Source: Deltaproteobacteria bacterium
GTDB lineage: Bacteria > JAUYMQ01
DNA length: 43,151 nucleotides
Assembly: GCA_030698575.1 (NCBI GenBank)
Contig: JAUYMQ010000519.1
Location: 1 to 43,151, forward strand
Direction of reading: 5' to 3'
Both the position numbers and the translations under genes were made by a program. Within the stretch, counting starts at the first letter, position 1. Every line of letters starts with the position of its first letter. The notes under the pieces are model-generated. The model was given only the letters and a program-made list of their open reading frames with translations. It was not told the origin of the DNA and searched no databases. Shown piece after piece: positions 36,527 to 43,151 of the stretch.

Positions 36527-38010
36527 AGGCCGGTCCTTTTCTTCCACTCGGCGATCGACTCATCTGGCTTGCGCCGCTTGTCCTCGGCAAGAGGCTTCGC
36601 CCCGCCTGTTATGCGGCGCCGCGCCGTGGCCAACGAGTCCTGCATCGACGTGTAGTAGGCCGGAACATAATTGCCGATGAAGGCCGGGCTCTTCGGCCGG
36701 TAGAGGTCGTGGGGGTCGTCTCCCGCTTGCCGCATTTTTTCCTCTTGGTCCCGCGCGAACACCTGAAACTCGGCGAACTTGGCGGCCCCCGTCGGGTCGA
36801 GTTTGCCCATAAGGGGGTTGCTCTTGTCGATCTGCGGCTTGAATCCGTCCAGTATGATCTTGCGCCGCTCGACCAATTTGCTCCCGGCGTCCGTCCGCGC
36901 GTCCGTGAATTCTTTGCGCAGCCGATTCATGTCCTCGAAAGAAACCTGCCCCTTTTTCCCGTACAAATCCTCGATTTGCGAAATCGTCGTGATCTTACCA
37001 GATCGAATAGCCTCGAACGCGCCAGTCATCACACTCGGCACCGTTTTGATCGGTTTGTCCAGTTGCTCTTTCGCCCGGGTCTCCATCAACCGCAAAAAAT
37101 GCTCTTGGCGTTCCGCCGGCAAACCCGACTTCAACACGTCATTCACCCGCAACGGATTTCCGTCGGGGTTAAACATACGCGCGACAAACTGCGACGCGAC
37201 GGCATCCTGCTTCTCTTTCTCCGCGGCTTTCAATTCCGCCACGATTCGCCGCGCCTCGACATCCTTACCCCGAATCCCCACGGCGGCCTTGTCGATCAAC
37301 TCGGCTTTCTTGTCCGCGTCGAGATACTGGTCCCACTGCCCGCCGTCCAGTTGCCGCCTCGCCAGTTCCGGGGCGCCGTTCTGGATCAGGCCGCGCACCG
37401 CCGACATGGCCAATTCCTGCTGCGTCTGAATCGTCAGCTTCTCTCGGTCAGCGACGGGCATCTTGGCGTACACGCCCGCCGGGTCGTTCAAATCCCCGAT
37501 GGCGGCCACCAGCAACGCCTGAAACTGCGTTGGATCACTTAGCAACTCGGCGCGGCGCGCGTCCAGTGACACCAGATAGTCCTGCGACGCCTTCGCGCCC
37601 ATAGACTGCGCCTGATACACGCCCGCCTTCTCGACGAAGTGGGCCGCAAGCCCCGCTGCCCCCTTACGAAACGCGTTCTGCCCGGCACGTGTTTGCGCCT
37701 GCCCTTCAAGCTGCTGCAGGTAGGTGTTGAAATCCTCGTTGAACTTGCCCGCGAATGTCGCGTCCCCCGGAGAAGTCGCCTGCGCCCGCTCGACCAAATG
37801 CACGGTCCACTCAGCGCGGGCTTTCGCCAATTTCGCCTGAATATCAGATACTTCTTGCCGCTCTGCGGTGTCCTGCAGGAGGTCCGACACGCCGCCAATC
37901 GCCCGCCCGAGCTCCGGCCCAAGCGCAAACGAATCCCCCGGCGCCGCGCGGCGGCCCTGAATCGCGCCTTGCGCTCCGATCTGCTGCGTATATTCTCTAA
38001 CTCGTGGCAT
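36523..38010 (-). CDS. Internal virion protein, T7 gp15-like position (495 aa)
   Basis: The protein (MPRVREYTQQIGAQGAIQGR) is almost entirely helical and charged: AKARAEWTVHLVERAQATSP, LQQLEGQAQTRAGQNAFRKG, ERQEHFLRLMETRAKEQLDK. It has no catalytic motif. Size, composition and position between the 185- and 1195-residue genes match the T7 gp15 class of ejected core proteins. The end overlaps the next start by 4 bases. Confidence 0.75.
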   Translation of the reverse strand: MPRVREYTQQIGAQGAIQGRRAAPGDSFALGPELGRAIGGVSDLLQDTAERQEVSDIQAKLAKARAEWTVHLVERAQATSPGDATFAGKFNEDFNTYLQQLEGQAQTRAGQNAFRKGAAGLAAHFVEKAGVYQAQSMGAKASQDYLVSLDARRAELLSDPTQFQALLVAAIGDLNDPAGVYAKMPVADREKLTIQTQQELAMSAVRGLIQNGAPELARRQLDGGQWDQYLDADKKAELIDKAAVGIRGKDVEARRIVAELKAAEKEKQDAVASQFVARMFNPDGNPLRVNDVLKSGLPAERQEHFLRLMETRAKEQLDKPIKTVPSVMTGAFEAIRSGKITTISQIEDLYGKKGQVSFEDMNRLRKEFTDARTDAGSKLVERRKIILDGFKPQIDKSNPLMGKLDPTGAAKFAEFQVFARDQEEKMRQAGDDPHDLYRPKSPAFIGNYVPAYYTSMQDSLATARRRITGGAKPLAEDKRRKPDESIAEWKKRTGL

Positions 38011-38015
38011 ATCCG

Positions 38016-38573
38016 TTACACCCCGTCAAACGAGTAGTCGGACGCGCCGTAGTCGCCCAACTGATACCCGGTCTGCGCCGTCTTGGCCGGCTGGCTGCCA
38101 TAATACTTCCCGGCCCCCATCAAGATCGCGCTGCCCGCCTGCATATACCCTTGACGAGTTGCAGCTTTTCCGCGTGCCCGGTCGAGCGCCGCCGTTTCCT
38201 GATAGCCCATCGCCCGAAGCTCGCCCTTGTAGAGAATGTTCTGGCGGTCAAGCTCGGCTGCCGCGGCGCTCGATTCCAGCACGTCAAGGGGCGACCCCTC
38301 GACCGTGATGCCGGATGCGCCGTAGGCCGCGCGTGCCGCGCCGATCGCGCGCAGGGTACCCCGCTTCTGCGCGTCGGCATCCCGCGCCGCCTGCTCGCGC
38401 GCAATCCCGGCATCGCGCTCGGCGATCCCGGCGTTATACTCGCTGGCTTTCCGGGCGCTCGACGCCTGACTAATCGCACTTATGACGGTAAGAGCAGTCC
38501 CGGCCAGCAGCACACCCCCCGCAACAGCCGAGCCGCCACCTACCGCGGCAAGAAAAGGAGCAGCAAAGGCCAT
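38016..38573 (-). CDS. Internal virion protein, T7 gp14-like position (185 aa)
   Basis: The ATG at 38573 has a GGGGG site; upstream starts overlap the gp13-like gene. The N-terminus is hydrophobic (MAFAAPFLAAVGGGSAVAGG, VLLAGTALTVISAIS), followed by a long Ala/Arg helix (ERDAGIAREQAARDADAQKR), then YGASGITVEGSPLDVLESSA and a tail. This layout, hydrophobic head plus long helix with the SGI..GSP-L motif, is typical of gp14-type ejection proteins, which form the outer-membrane part of the channel. Confidence 0.78.
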   Translation of the reverse strand: MAFAAPFLAAVGGGSAVAGGVLLAGTALTVISAISQASSARKASEYNAGIAERDAGIAREQAARDADAQKRGTLRAIGAARAAYGASGITVEGSPLDVLESSAAAAELDRQNILYKGELRAMGYQETAALDRARGKAATRQGYMQAGSAILMGAGKYYGSQPAKTAQTGYQLGDYGASDYSFDGV

Positions 38574-38575
38574 AA

Positions 38576-39007
38576 CTACCCCCTGATCCTCACGTAGCCG
38601 ACACAATCCGTGCCGTCTACCTGAAAGCGTCGCTGCAGCGGTGCCTCCACTTCAAAACCCAGCATCTTCATCCACCTGTGCCCCTGCTCGAATCCAACAT
38701 CCACCGACGCCTCGAGCCGCCTGATCGGTAGTGCGTCCAGAAACCGCATTGCTTCGCGGTGAACTACCGCCATGTTCCGCCGGCCCACCCGGCTGCTCAG
38801 AAACGACCAAACCAGCGCCCGGTCCTTCCAGTAGAGCAATGCCCCGGCGCATATCAGCGGTTTTCCGTCATCCATCAGCGTAACCGCATATGGCCCCTCC
38901 AAACTCTTCAAGTCGGCGGCCGCCACCAACTGCCGCATACGCTCCTGCGCGGGCTGAATTTCCATTTGCCCGTAGTGCTCTGCTTCGAAAGGCACCACGT
39001 AAAACAC
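38576..39007 (-). CDS. GNAT-like protein in T7 gp13 position (143 aa)
   Basis: The GTG at 39007 shares a base with the upstream stop (TAGTG). The protein (FYVVPFEAEHYGQMEIQPAQ) has an acetyltransferase-like build: AVTLMDDGKPLICAGALLYW, then VVHREAMRFLDALPIRRLEA and VDVGFEQGHRWMKMLGFEVE. The last phrase is the GNAT C-terminal motif. Proteins of this size and kind hold the gp13 place between tail tubular B and gp14 in many T7-like phages. A catalytic role is unproven. Confidence 0.75.
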   Translation of the reverse strand: MFYVVPFEAEHYGQMEIQPAQERMRQLVAAADLKSLEGPYAVTLMDDGKPLICAGALLYWKDRALVWSFLSSRVGRRNMAVVHREAMRFLDALPIRRLEASVDVGFEQGHRWMKMLGFEVEAPLQRRFQVDGTDCVGYVRIRG

Positions 39008-41214
39008 TATCGATCCTGTGTATGCATCTGCGGCATCACCGCGACAATCGTGCCCGGACCCCCGGTATCCATGCGCCAGCAAACATAGTTTTCTGTCGTG
39101 TAATCCCCGTTCCACGCCACTTCGCGGTCCCCGGTGAACAGCGGCACCGCCGTCCCCGTCGCGTCATCAGTTTGCCGAAACGTCAAGTTGGTGAGTTTTC
39201 CGCTACCCGTAGTGTTGAAATTGGCCCCCACCTTGATACCCGCCATGTCCATGAACCGGAAAATAATCCGGTGCGACCGCTGCAGCTTGCCCTGCGCCGT
39301 GCCGTCCGCCGCCCCGGCTTCGGGCCGCAGCATCTTCCCGTCTGAATTATACCCGTATCCGACGTGTACCACCGACGCCGAACGGGCCAACGTGATGACG
39401 CCCCCGGCGGAAACCACCGCGTCCGGCTGGCTCGCACCGTCGGCCCATATTTTGACTGTCTCGCCGGCCAGGTGATCCGCGCCGGTCAGCGAGGTCGTGG
39501 TCACACCGTCGTAAGTCAGAGCGCCATCCCAGTGAACGGCATCCTCTGCCTCGTCCCCTTGGTCCCAGGCTTTCGTCATGTATTCAACATACCGTTTGCT
39601 GCCCCCGTTGATGTAGCGCCGCACAACCAGCCACACCTCGTCGCGCACCCCATCCGAAGCAGGAATTACGGCGACCGACTCCACGACCGGATCCGCAGTC
39701 TGGGCCGCGTCGGAGTAGCCGCCGATAATGTGCCGGTGCCACCCGATCACCTTCTGGTCGCGCTCGTAGGTGAAGGCCGCCAGCACGCCGTCGTTGCGCA
39801 CGCACCACAGAATTGAATGGGGATCCTGCTGATACGCCATTTCCTTGATGCCGCCCTGCGTGACGTGCTCGGCAAGCAGCGTCATGTCCGGCGACCGAAA
39901 ACCGTCCAATTCGTACACGTAGGCGAGCTCGCGCAATTTCCGGCCCGACCGCTGCACAAAGAGCGTCGCCTTACCCGCCTTGACCGGGGACACCGCCGCA
40001 CTGCCGTGGAATGTAGATTCCTTGGCCGCGACATTGGTGGGCGACAACGCTTCGCTCTGCGTGCTCGGGCGCACGATCCACTCCGAACTCGACGTGCCAA
40101 CCATCAGGCCCTTCTCGTCGTTCGTCATCCAACGGATGTACTGCACGTCGTTCGAGTTCAGCGTGATCGACACGGCATTGTCGTCCGTCACTGTGCCGTC
40201 GGCCGCTGTCGGAGCCATGTTTTCGTAGTCACCCGTTTTCGACATATCGATGCGCTGCGGGTAATCACGCGTGCCGCCCCAGCACAGCCGGTCCTCGTAG
40301 AACACCACGGTACTCGGATACCCGGTCGTGTCCGACCAGAGGCCGAGCCGCCAGTTGGCCGTCGCCGTAGTCGCGGACGCATCCGGCCCGGAGATTGTCG
40401 CCGTCACGACCGTCGTGCTGGTGTAACCCGTGATGGTCAACCATGTCCAGTTGTTGGCTCCGTCTTTCCAGCGGATGAGCCGCCCGATATCCGTCAACAG
40501 AAAGCCGTCCCCGCCGTTGATCCCGACGGTTGACGACGCCGTAACCGACACCGATCCGGTCGTGCCCCCGAGCGTCAGCGTCGTGTCCTCGGCGTTGACC
40601 GGCAGGTACGGGCCGTCGAGAAACGACAGCGTGTCCAGCGTCCACGTGTGCGTATTCACCACCTGCACTTCGCCGTTGACCGTCAGCGAGCCGCCGGGAG
40701 CGATAGTCAGCGAATCGTACGCGACCTCGATCTCCCCGATGGCGACGGTGACCGCCGAGCTGATCGTGCTGGCCAGCGTCGCCACTTTGTGGCGGGATAA
40801 TTTTCGGTTGGTGTAATCCTTGTGCGCGATATAGAGCACGTCGGCCGACTGGACATGGTTCAGTTCGAAAATGTCGGCCTCGAGGTAGGGCGTCGATATC
40901 TCGTACGCCGCACCGCCCTGCGTGATCTGGGTGTTGTTGGTGAAGAACCGGGTGTACAGATCCCCGAATTCCAGCACGTAGGCTTGCGCGATGGAAAACT
41001 CGAAGCGCACCAAACGGGTCGCCTTGGCGGAATCTTTCACTTCCGCGGCGAAGTAGGTGCCCGGGCGCCGGATGATCGGCCCCTGCACCGTTGGAATCAG
41101 GTTCAGGCAAGTAGCGAGCGCAGTCCGGTAGGCGTCAAGGTCCACCCGCCCGTACATCAAGGGCGACCACTCGCCCGAGTTGAAACTGGTCTGAATGGGA
41201 CTTACTTTGGGCAC
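39007..41214 (-). CDS. Tail tubular protein B (T7 gp12-like)
   Basis: The 735-residue protein starts at a GTG (PKVSPIQTSFNSGEWSPLMY) with GGAG upstream. It has the conserved N-terminal block SGEWSPLMYGRVDLDAYRTA, CLNLIPTVQGPIIRRPGTYF and FSIAQAYVLEFGDLYTRFF. Further on come DRLCWGGTRDYPQRIDMSKT, TSSEWIVRP, AGKATLFVQRSGRKLRELAY and LWCVRNDGVLAAFTYERDQK. These are typical of the nozzle protein that caps podovirus tails. It fixes the tail identity as T7-like. Confidence 0.9.
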   Translation of the reverse strand: MPKVSPIQTSFNSGEWSPLMYGRVDLDAYRTALATCLNLIPTVQGPIIRRPGTYFAAEVKDSAKATRLVRFEFSIAQAYVLEFGDLYTRFFTNNTQITQGGAAYEISTPYLEADIFELNHVQSADVLYIAHKDYTNRKLSRHKVATLASTISSAVTVAIGEIEVAYDSLTIAPGGSLTVNGEVQVVNTHTWTLDTLSFLDGPYLPVNAEDTTLTLGGTTGSVSVTASSTVGINGGDGFLLTDIGRLIRWKDGANNWTWLTITGYTSTTVVTATISGPDASATTATANWRLGLWSDTTGYPSTVVFYEDRLCWGGTRDYPQRIDMSKTGDYENMAPTAADGTVTDDNAVSITLNSNDVQYIRWMTNDEKGLMVGTSSSEWIVRPSTQSEALSPTNVAAKESTFHGSAAVSPVKAGKATLFVQRSGRKLRELAYVYELDGFRSPDMTLLAEHVTQGGIKEMAYQQDPHSILWCVRNDGVLAAFTYERDQKVIGWHRHIIGGYSDAAQTADPVVESVAVIPASDGVRDEVWLVVRRYINGGSKRYVEYMTKAWDQGDEAEDAVHWDGALTYDGVTTTSLTGADHLAGETVKIWADGASQPDAVVSAGGVITLARSASVVHVGYGYNSDGKMLRPEAGAADGTAQGKLQRSHRIIFRFMDMAGIKVGANFNTTGSGKLTNLTFRQTDDATGTAVPLFTGDREVAWNGDYTTENYVCWRMDTGGPGTIVAVMPQMHTQDR

Positions 41215-41217
41215 GGG

Positions 41218-41793
41218 CTATCTCCGCGCCGCGAGCCAGGGGTCCTCGGGTGCCTCTTCCGAAATATTCTCGAAGGCATTGATGCGCCGAGCCTCGGCCC
41301 GGGCGACCCTGTAATCCAACATCGCCTTCTCACCCTTGGCCTTCGACTGTGTCAGCGACTCGCTCAAATGGTCGGCGATACGGCAGGCCAGCATCTCGGC
41401 AAACAGCGCGTCGAACCGGACGGGATCTGTCACCCGGAAAATGTAGTTGACTTCCAGAGTAGCCCCGTCGTTGGTCAGAATGCTGCTCTGCCCCTCGTGG
41501 CTTTCAATGCGCCAATCGAGCCCATGCACAGCCGGCGGCAGCAGCCGCAGGCAGTCCGCCGGCAGCGGGAATGCGTAGTCGTAATCGAAGTCGGGATCAA
41601 CAGCCGACGGCGCGAGCGTCACCCGTTTGCGCGCGAAGTTCCAGTTGTGCCGGCGCAGCTCCGCATCACGCAGCACTTCGTAGCAGGCGTTGATTTCCTC
41701 CGCATTCTTGGTGTCATCCGAGAACGACCCAATGCGCGCAGCACCGAGCTTCTGCAGCCCCATGTTGGCGATTTGAACGTCGGACGTGGCCAT
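41218..41793 (-). CDS. Tail tubular protein A (T7 gp11-like)
   Basis: The 191-residue adaptor connects portal and nozzle. The start MATSDVQIANMGLQKLGAAR has a strong GGAGGTG site. Family features are IANMGLQKLGA, ACYEVLRDAELRRHNWNFAR, the YAFPLPADCLRLLP block and a late NYIFRVTDPVRFDALFAEML with ACRIADHLSESL. Its stop lies 3 bases before the gp12-like start. Confidence 0.9.
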   Translation of the reverse strand: MATSDVQIANMGLQKLGAARIGSFSDDTKNAEEINACYEVLRDAELRRHNWNFARKRVTLAPSAVDPDFDYDYAFPLPADCLRLLPPAVHGLDWRIESHEGQSSILTNDGATLEVNYIFRVTDPVRFDALFAEMLACRIADHLSESLTQSKAKGEKAMLDYRVARAEARRINAFENISEEAPEDPWLAARR

Positions 41794-41851
41794 GTCACAC
41801 CTCCGGCGTCGGTATCGGCACGCAGATGGCGACTTTCACCATGCGCGCCCC

Positions 41852-42424
41852 TTACTGCCCGGCTTCGATGTCGATCGTGATACCGAAGGTGTTGACGATG
41901 CCGGTCGGATCCCACGCCGCCAGAGCCCGCAGAACTGCGGTAAACGTACGTGTATCATCATCCAGGAACTCGAATGCGAACCCCTGCGGCCACGGATATT
42001 GCAACACGTTGGTCGCAAGCGGCTGAACCACGTGCGCCCCGACCGCCTGAACCTGCGACGCGCCGGCGGCGACCGTGCCCAGCGGGCCGGTCCACCCGGT
42101 GTCGTCAAAGCGAAACCCGCCGACGGCCAATGCGCGCGTTGCCGCGGCGATCGGGTGCGTTACGTTGTCACCCACCGCGGCGGGCACATCGCCGGTCTTG
42201 AAAATAAGCAGTTCCAGGTCTGCGTTCGTCGTCACGACGTTGCCGGACGCCGCGGTAAAATCAAGCATCGCCGCAAAGATACGCCCGCGCCGGAACCCGG
42301 CCAAGTTGAAGGTCGCACGCACCACCGAGCCCGCCGAAGCGTTGTTCGATATCTCGTCGCCCGCCGTGTACGCCGTGGCGACTGCCGGGCGAGCGATGGT
42401 GCTACGAAGCCGGATGATCCTCAC
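41852..42424 (-). CDS. Putative virion protein between Gly-rich protein and tail genes (190 aa)
   Basis: The GTG at 42424 has GGGGG upstream and lies 13 bases after the Gly-rich protein's stop. The protein (RIIRLRSTIARPAVATAYTA) is beta-rich: AGSVVRATFNLAGFRRGRIF, DLELLIFKTGDVPAAVGDN, PWPQGFAFEFLDDDTRTFTA. A region resembling ...LLIF...DVP...D....  recalls small capsid-decoration proteins. No family is named with confidence. The 58 bases after it hold only a 15-codon frame and the ribosome site of the tail gene. Confidence 0.65.
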   Translation of the reverse strand: MRIIRLRSTIARPAVATAYTAGDEISNNASAGSVVRATFNLAGFRRGRIFAAMLDFTAASGNVVTTNADLELLIFKTGDVPAAVGDNVTHPIAAATRALAVGGFRFDDTGWTGPLGTVAAGASQVQAVGAHVVQPLATNVLQYPWPQGFAFEFLDDDTRTFTAVLRALAAWDPTGIVNTFGITIDIEAGQ

Positions 42425-42437
42425 TGCCTACCCCCGA

Positions 42438-43151
42438 TTAAACCGGATTCATCAGGACTGTCACGACAATGCCGTCACTCGACTGGATGGCGTTGGCGTA
42501 TTTCACTGCCAAGCGATCCCCGGCGGCCATCGTCAGCGTCGCCACGGTTGTCGAAACCGTCGCGGATTGCACCGTGTTAGCGGTCGCATTCAGATCGAAC
42601 GATCCCGACTGATGCAGACTAGTGCCGGCCCCCGGTGCAGCCGTGCCGGTGTCTTTGATGACAGTCATGGTGCTGGTACCGCCCGCCGCAACGGCGTGCA
42701 CTTCCTTGATAGCCACCACGCGGCATGCGCGCGGCGCAACGAAGAATACCGCATCCGTCGCTTCCGGCGTGCTTCCCCCGACGTACGACGCGGCGAAGAT
42801 GCCGGACGCGCCGTTAACCTGCACCTCGCCCGGAACCCCGGTCGATACCGCAGCACCCGGAACCAGGTCCACGTTGCCGCCCGCCGCCGTGCCGCCCGCG
42901 CCGTCGCCGCCCGTGATCGTGACATCCGAACCAGCACCCGCCGTCGCCGCGCCCACCGCGATATTGACCGCACCCGCCACGCCCGTCGCACCCGCCGCGC
43001 CGGAAGTGATCGTGATCGCGCCACCCGCAGCCGATCCGGCCCCGGCACCGCCGGTAAGCACCGCAGCGCCACCCGCACGATTGCCGCCCCCGGCCGCACC
43101 GCCGATCAAGCTGGCCGCACCGCCGACTGCATCGTTTCCACCCGCGCCGCC
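42438..43151 (-). CDS. Glycine-rich repeat virion protein, C-terminal part (enters from the window end)
   Basis: The frame is open from the last base (43151) to a TAA at 42438. Its first 85 or so residues continue the 16-17 residue repeats (GGAGGNDAVGGAASLIGGAA, GGAGAGSAAGGAITIT). A non-repeat C-terminal domain of about 115 residues follows (ATDAVFFVAPRACRVVAIKE, DRLAVKYANAIQSSDGIVVT). The C-terminal domain has a beta-sandwich look seen at the end of several phage structural proteins. Joined to the left-end part (1-821) with one extra base, the whole protein would be 511 residues. Confidence 0.75.
   Translation of the reverse strand, partial: GGAGGNDAVGGAASLIGGAAGGGNRAGGAAVLTGGAGAGSAAGGAITITSGAAGATGVAGAVNIAVGAATAGAGSDVTITGGDGAGGTAAGGNVDLVPGAAVSTGVPGEVQVNGASGIFAASYVGGSTPEATDAVFFVAPRACRVVAIKEVHAVAAGGTSTMTVIKDTGTAAPGAGTSLHQSGSFDLNATANTVQSATVSTTVATLTMAAGDRLAVKYANAIQSSDGIVVTVLMNPV

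Noticed and set aside
41794-41851. 15-codon frame ahead of the tail tubular A gene
   Set aside because: Too short, without its own ribosome site; the segment mainly carries the GGAGGTG site of the tail gene.
1-43151. Diversity-generating retroelement, as in the related phage BPP-1
   Set aside because: No reverse-transcriptase motif (YxDD) was seen in any frame, and the tailspike has no C-type-lectin-like variable repeat.

Overview
The window is essentially the whole genome of a temperate, podovirus-type tailed phage with a GC-rich genome, most likely infecting a Gram-negative proteobacterium. The host guess rests on high GC, lipoprotein and Tat-like export signals, and a small gene of the Bbp19 family known from Bordetella phage BPP-1; the host genus cannot be read from the sequence. 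The two window ends lie inside one glycine-rich repeat gene. Its halves rejoin in exact repeat phase if a single base is added at the junction, so the molecule is probably circular (or circularly permuted) and about 43.15 kb.

Layout. Two transcription blocks diverge at about 9.04-9.3 kb. The leftward block runs 9038 -> 1 -> (junction) -> 43151 -> 26491. It holds packaging genes (small and large terminase), portal, a Bbp19-like protein, scaffold, major capsid protein, a run of small virion-like genes including two paralogues, and the Gly-rich repeat protein. It then follows the T7 gene 11-17 order: two tail tubular proteins, GNAT-like gp13 counterpart, internal virion proteins and a pectate-lyase-fold tailspike. 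After the tailspike comes a tight cassette of ten small genes: holin-like protein, SprT-like metalloprotein, HTH-phosphoesterase, exported trypsin-like protease, exported HExxHxxGxxH protein, GH108 endolysin with a Tat-like signal, alpha/beta hydrolase, a 39-residue lipoprotein and a 47-residue membrane protein.

The rightward block (9316-26526) begins with small early genes, including an 11-residue-repeat protein and a pentapeptide-repeat protein, closed by a terminator at 11.05 kb. Next is a regulatory or origin-like region (11.07-11.54 kb) with a tandem repeat, AT-rich DNA and 9-bp iterons. It leads into a probably leaderless Cro-like regulator and a replication/recombination operon: RuvC-like resolvase, dNTP-diphosphohydrolase-like protein, SNF2 helicase, DUF2800 Cas4-like nuclease, DUF2815 SSB-like protein, family A DNA polymerase, MT-A70 adenine methyltransferase, zinc-finger protein, prim-pol/helicase and a C5-cytosine methyltransferase. 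A second, 339-codon reading frame is nested in the methyltransferase gene. The block ends with the 3' half of a tRNA-Lys gene (probable attP core), three small cargo genes and a tyrosine integrase.

How it works together. The integrase plus tRNA fragment imply integration into a host tRNA gene. The phage carries its own polymerase, primase-helicase and ssDNA-binding protein, but no RNA polymerase of its own, so the T7-like virion module must be read by host RNA polymerase. The divergent control region holds 16-bp iterons, two dyads and a near-consensus sigma-54 site. The most unusual parts are the exported hydrolase cassette around the endolysin, the overprinted frame in the methyltransferase gene, and the control regions at 9.0-9.3 and 11.1-11.5 kb.
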